Source: Metopolophium dirhodum
Taxonomy: Eukaryota > Arthropoda > Insecta > Hemiptera > Aphididae
Length of the DNA stretch: 64,000 nt
Assembly (NCBI RefSeq): GCF_019925205.1
Contig: NC_083560.1
Coordinates: 120,253,062 to 120,317,061 of the forward strand
Reading direction: 5' to 3'
Shown: positions 62,397 to 64,000 of the stretch, one piece after another
Position numbering within the stretch: position 1 is the first letter of the stretch
Layout: each line of letters starts with the position of its first letter
Program-made: the position numbers and the translations under genes
The notes under the pieces: generated by a model
What the model saw: only the letters and a program-made list of their open reading frames with translations
What the model was told of the DNA's origin: nothing
Databases searched by the model: none

Positions 62397-62670
62397 CAGG
62401 CACGGATCCAGAGCAAATATCTGGGGGGGGGGGGGGGGAAGCAACAATTTTTTTACATCACAAATACAATTATAATAAAATATTATACTCTATTCTTAAT
62501 TTAAAAATGTTGTTAAAATAGCAGGTATAGGTGATAAATTAATTATTAATTATTTAATATATAAAGCGACAATGTGAAAAAAAGTTTAGATTTTGTTTAT
62601 TTGTTATTTAATATATAATAATTATATTTATAAAAAATATGTCTGCCCCCCCCCCCTGGATCCGTCACTG
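62397..62670. mobile_element. hAT MITE (274 bp) with perfect 8-bp target duplication
   Basis: The ends are CAGGCACGGATCCAG and, reversed, CAGTGACGGATCCAG. Exact ctaagagg copies flank it at 62389-62396 and 62671-62678. A long G run lies inside the left end and a long C run inside the right, so the inverted repeats extend into homopolymers. The perfect duplication implies a recent insertion. It has no coding capacity. Confidence 0.85.
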
Positions 62671-62678
62671 CTAAGAGG

Positions 62679-63630
62679 CGCCTTAACGTATCATAATTTT
62701 ACTTTTATTAGAGTCTCACCAAAAATTATTAGGTAATATAAATTATAAATATCTTAATATAAACGAGATCGTTGTACGATCGAAAAAAAAATCGTTCGGT
62801 GGTCAAGTATAAATCAGATTGAAGTAAAGTAGGACAAAATTATATGATCAAAGGCCCCACAAAAATTGGCATAGTTTTCAAGATTCATACAAACTTAGGT
62901 TTTTATTTTTTGGCGTTGGTATGATAACGAAATATTTAATATAGATTTATTTATGAGACAAACGTATAGACGTAGACCGCAATTATTATTATACGAAATA
63001 CCTCACTACACTCCAAATTATCGATTTATGATAATATTTATATTTATATATTATATTGTAATATATATTATATATATAGGTATATGTGTGATGCATTTCT
63101 TTTGGAATTTTCTTTATACATAATCGTCACGGTTCTTTGCTTAATATTGTTGATATTTTTTTATATTTTAGTAGTGTGCAGTGTAACGATATATTATCTT
63201 GTTATTATTATTATAATATGTGTTACTTTTTACGCCAAATAATTCATATAGATATTAATTATTACCTAATTATTGTTATTCTTACGAGTTATGAGATATT
63301 ACAAATTACATAGTACCTAAATTATACGAGTAGACGCTTGTAAATTTGTGGCAACTACATTTCGAAACATATGCCTAATTAATCATTCAATTTTTTTTTG
63401 CTATTTTACCAATATAAAAGTGTAACATTGGATGATTCCAATAACATCACGTTTCTTGGAAGTTTTATGAACTTAATTATCTGGGTCGTTAACTGTACTA
63501 CACATACGTATAATAACGACGATATATTTTATATATAATGGAATTACAGTTCAAATCAGCACCCATAGTAATTGTGAAAATGTAAAATAGACAAAATAGT
63601 CAATATTACAAAAGACACCGACCGTGTATA
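62679..63630. other. AT-rich DNA, no gene seen
   Basis: Simple AT-rich sequence with alternating TA runs (about 63030-63085). Nothing further can be supported. Confidence 0.35.
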
Positions 63631-63950
63631 ATATAGTGATGGGCAGAAACGACTATTTGATACTACCGACTATTAGTCGGTTTTCATCACGTACTACCGA
63701 CTATTATTCGACTAATAATTTGCACGACCAGCTATATACAAATCATAGAAATTAGTCGAATAATTAGTCGACTATTTTTTTCCAACCAACTAATATGAAT
63801 AAATGAAATTAGTCGACTAATTATTCGACTACTTTTTTCAACCAACTAATATGAATAAATGAAATTAGTCAACTAATTATTCGACTAAAATAACTGATAA
63901 ATCGATAGTAAATTCTAAGAAATTTAAATTGTAGTCGTAATTCTATTTAA
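63631..63950. repeat. Palindrome-rich repeat with 56-bp period
   Basis: It begins tagtgatgggcagaaacg, a transposon-end-like word, and is filled with variants of attagtcgactaat. Two copies of a 56-bp unit start with caaccaactaatatgaat at 63783 and 63839, with a partial unit before them. It is probably the edge of a mobile element that continues past the window. Confidence 0.55.
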
Positions 63951-64000
63951 AACTAGTCAAAACAAAAATACCGATAATGACACGCACGACGCACACACTA

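Overview
This is eukaryotic, AT-rich DNA with GT/AG introns, many decayed DNA transposons (hAT and PIF/Harbinger), a Ty1/copia gag remnant and a SINE-like insert. The repeat content and the recurrent 'taggtacctat'-type words look like an aphid (Hemiptera, Aphididae). That assignment is inference from sequence style, not a database match.

Left flank (1-13,470). This is mostly a transposon graveyard: a ZBED-type hAT transposase pseudogene (683-1783), a PIF/Harbinger transposase pseudogene (2916-3403), a MADF-like first exon on the minus strand (5547-5607), a minus-strand hAT fragment (6100-6490), and two hAT MITEs with 8-bp target duplications (4255-5172, 8146-8334). Scattered among these are pieces of a receptor-like gene family: a possible signal-peptide exon (7684-7856), a divergent activin-receptor-like ectodomain exon cut by a repeat (8790-8937), an inverted fragment of a hydrophobic exon with its intron (8568-8740, minus), four 201-bp repeats (10521-11324), and an intact spliceable hydrophobic exon (11991-12100).

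Core (about 13,475-57,812). A head-to-tail array holds 38 copies of a two-exon gene, all on the plus strand. After two irregular founder-like units, 36 units follow at a very regular spacing of 1201-1210 bp. An intact unit encodes a 124-residue secreted protein: a signal peptide (about residues 1-23) and one cysteine-rich domain with the spacing of the extracellular domain of activin/BMP type II receptors (CYATW motif; GC-x6-C-x4-C; CCC-x4-C). A stop codon directly follows the domain. The unit has no transmembrane segment and no kinase. Nineteen units look fully intact, 14 have lost the ATG (one of these has a replacement ATG), and the rest are damaged by a nonsense codon, frameshifts, a deletion or loss of a core cysteine. 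Each regular unit also carries a frame-broken copia gag fragment and about 53 bp of the intron that precedes the hydrophobic exon at 11991. The array therefore seems to have grown from the extracellular part of a larger, probably membrane-bound, gene. Variant patterns show three-unit and four-unit higher-order repeats, a sign of unequal exchange.

Right flank (57,813-64,000). The last unit breaks inside the gag fragment and joins a second copy of 9883-12100, now with three 201-bp repeats instead of four and a broken hydrophobic exon. Then come dispersed AT-rich repeats, a GC/CpG-richer stretch around 61.6-62.2 kb, a hAT MITE with a perfect 8-bp duplication (62397-62670) and a palindromic 56-bp repeat at the end.

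The most notable possibility is an expanded family of soluble, decoy-like activin/BMP type II receptor ectodomains. Expression and ligand binding cannot be judged from sequence alone.
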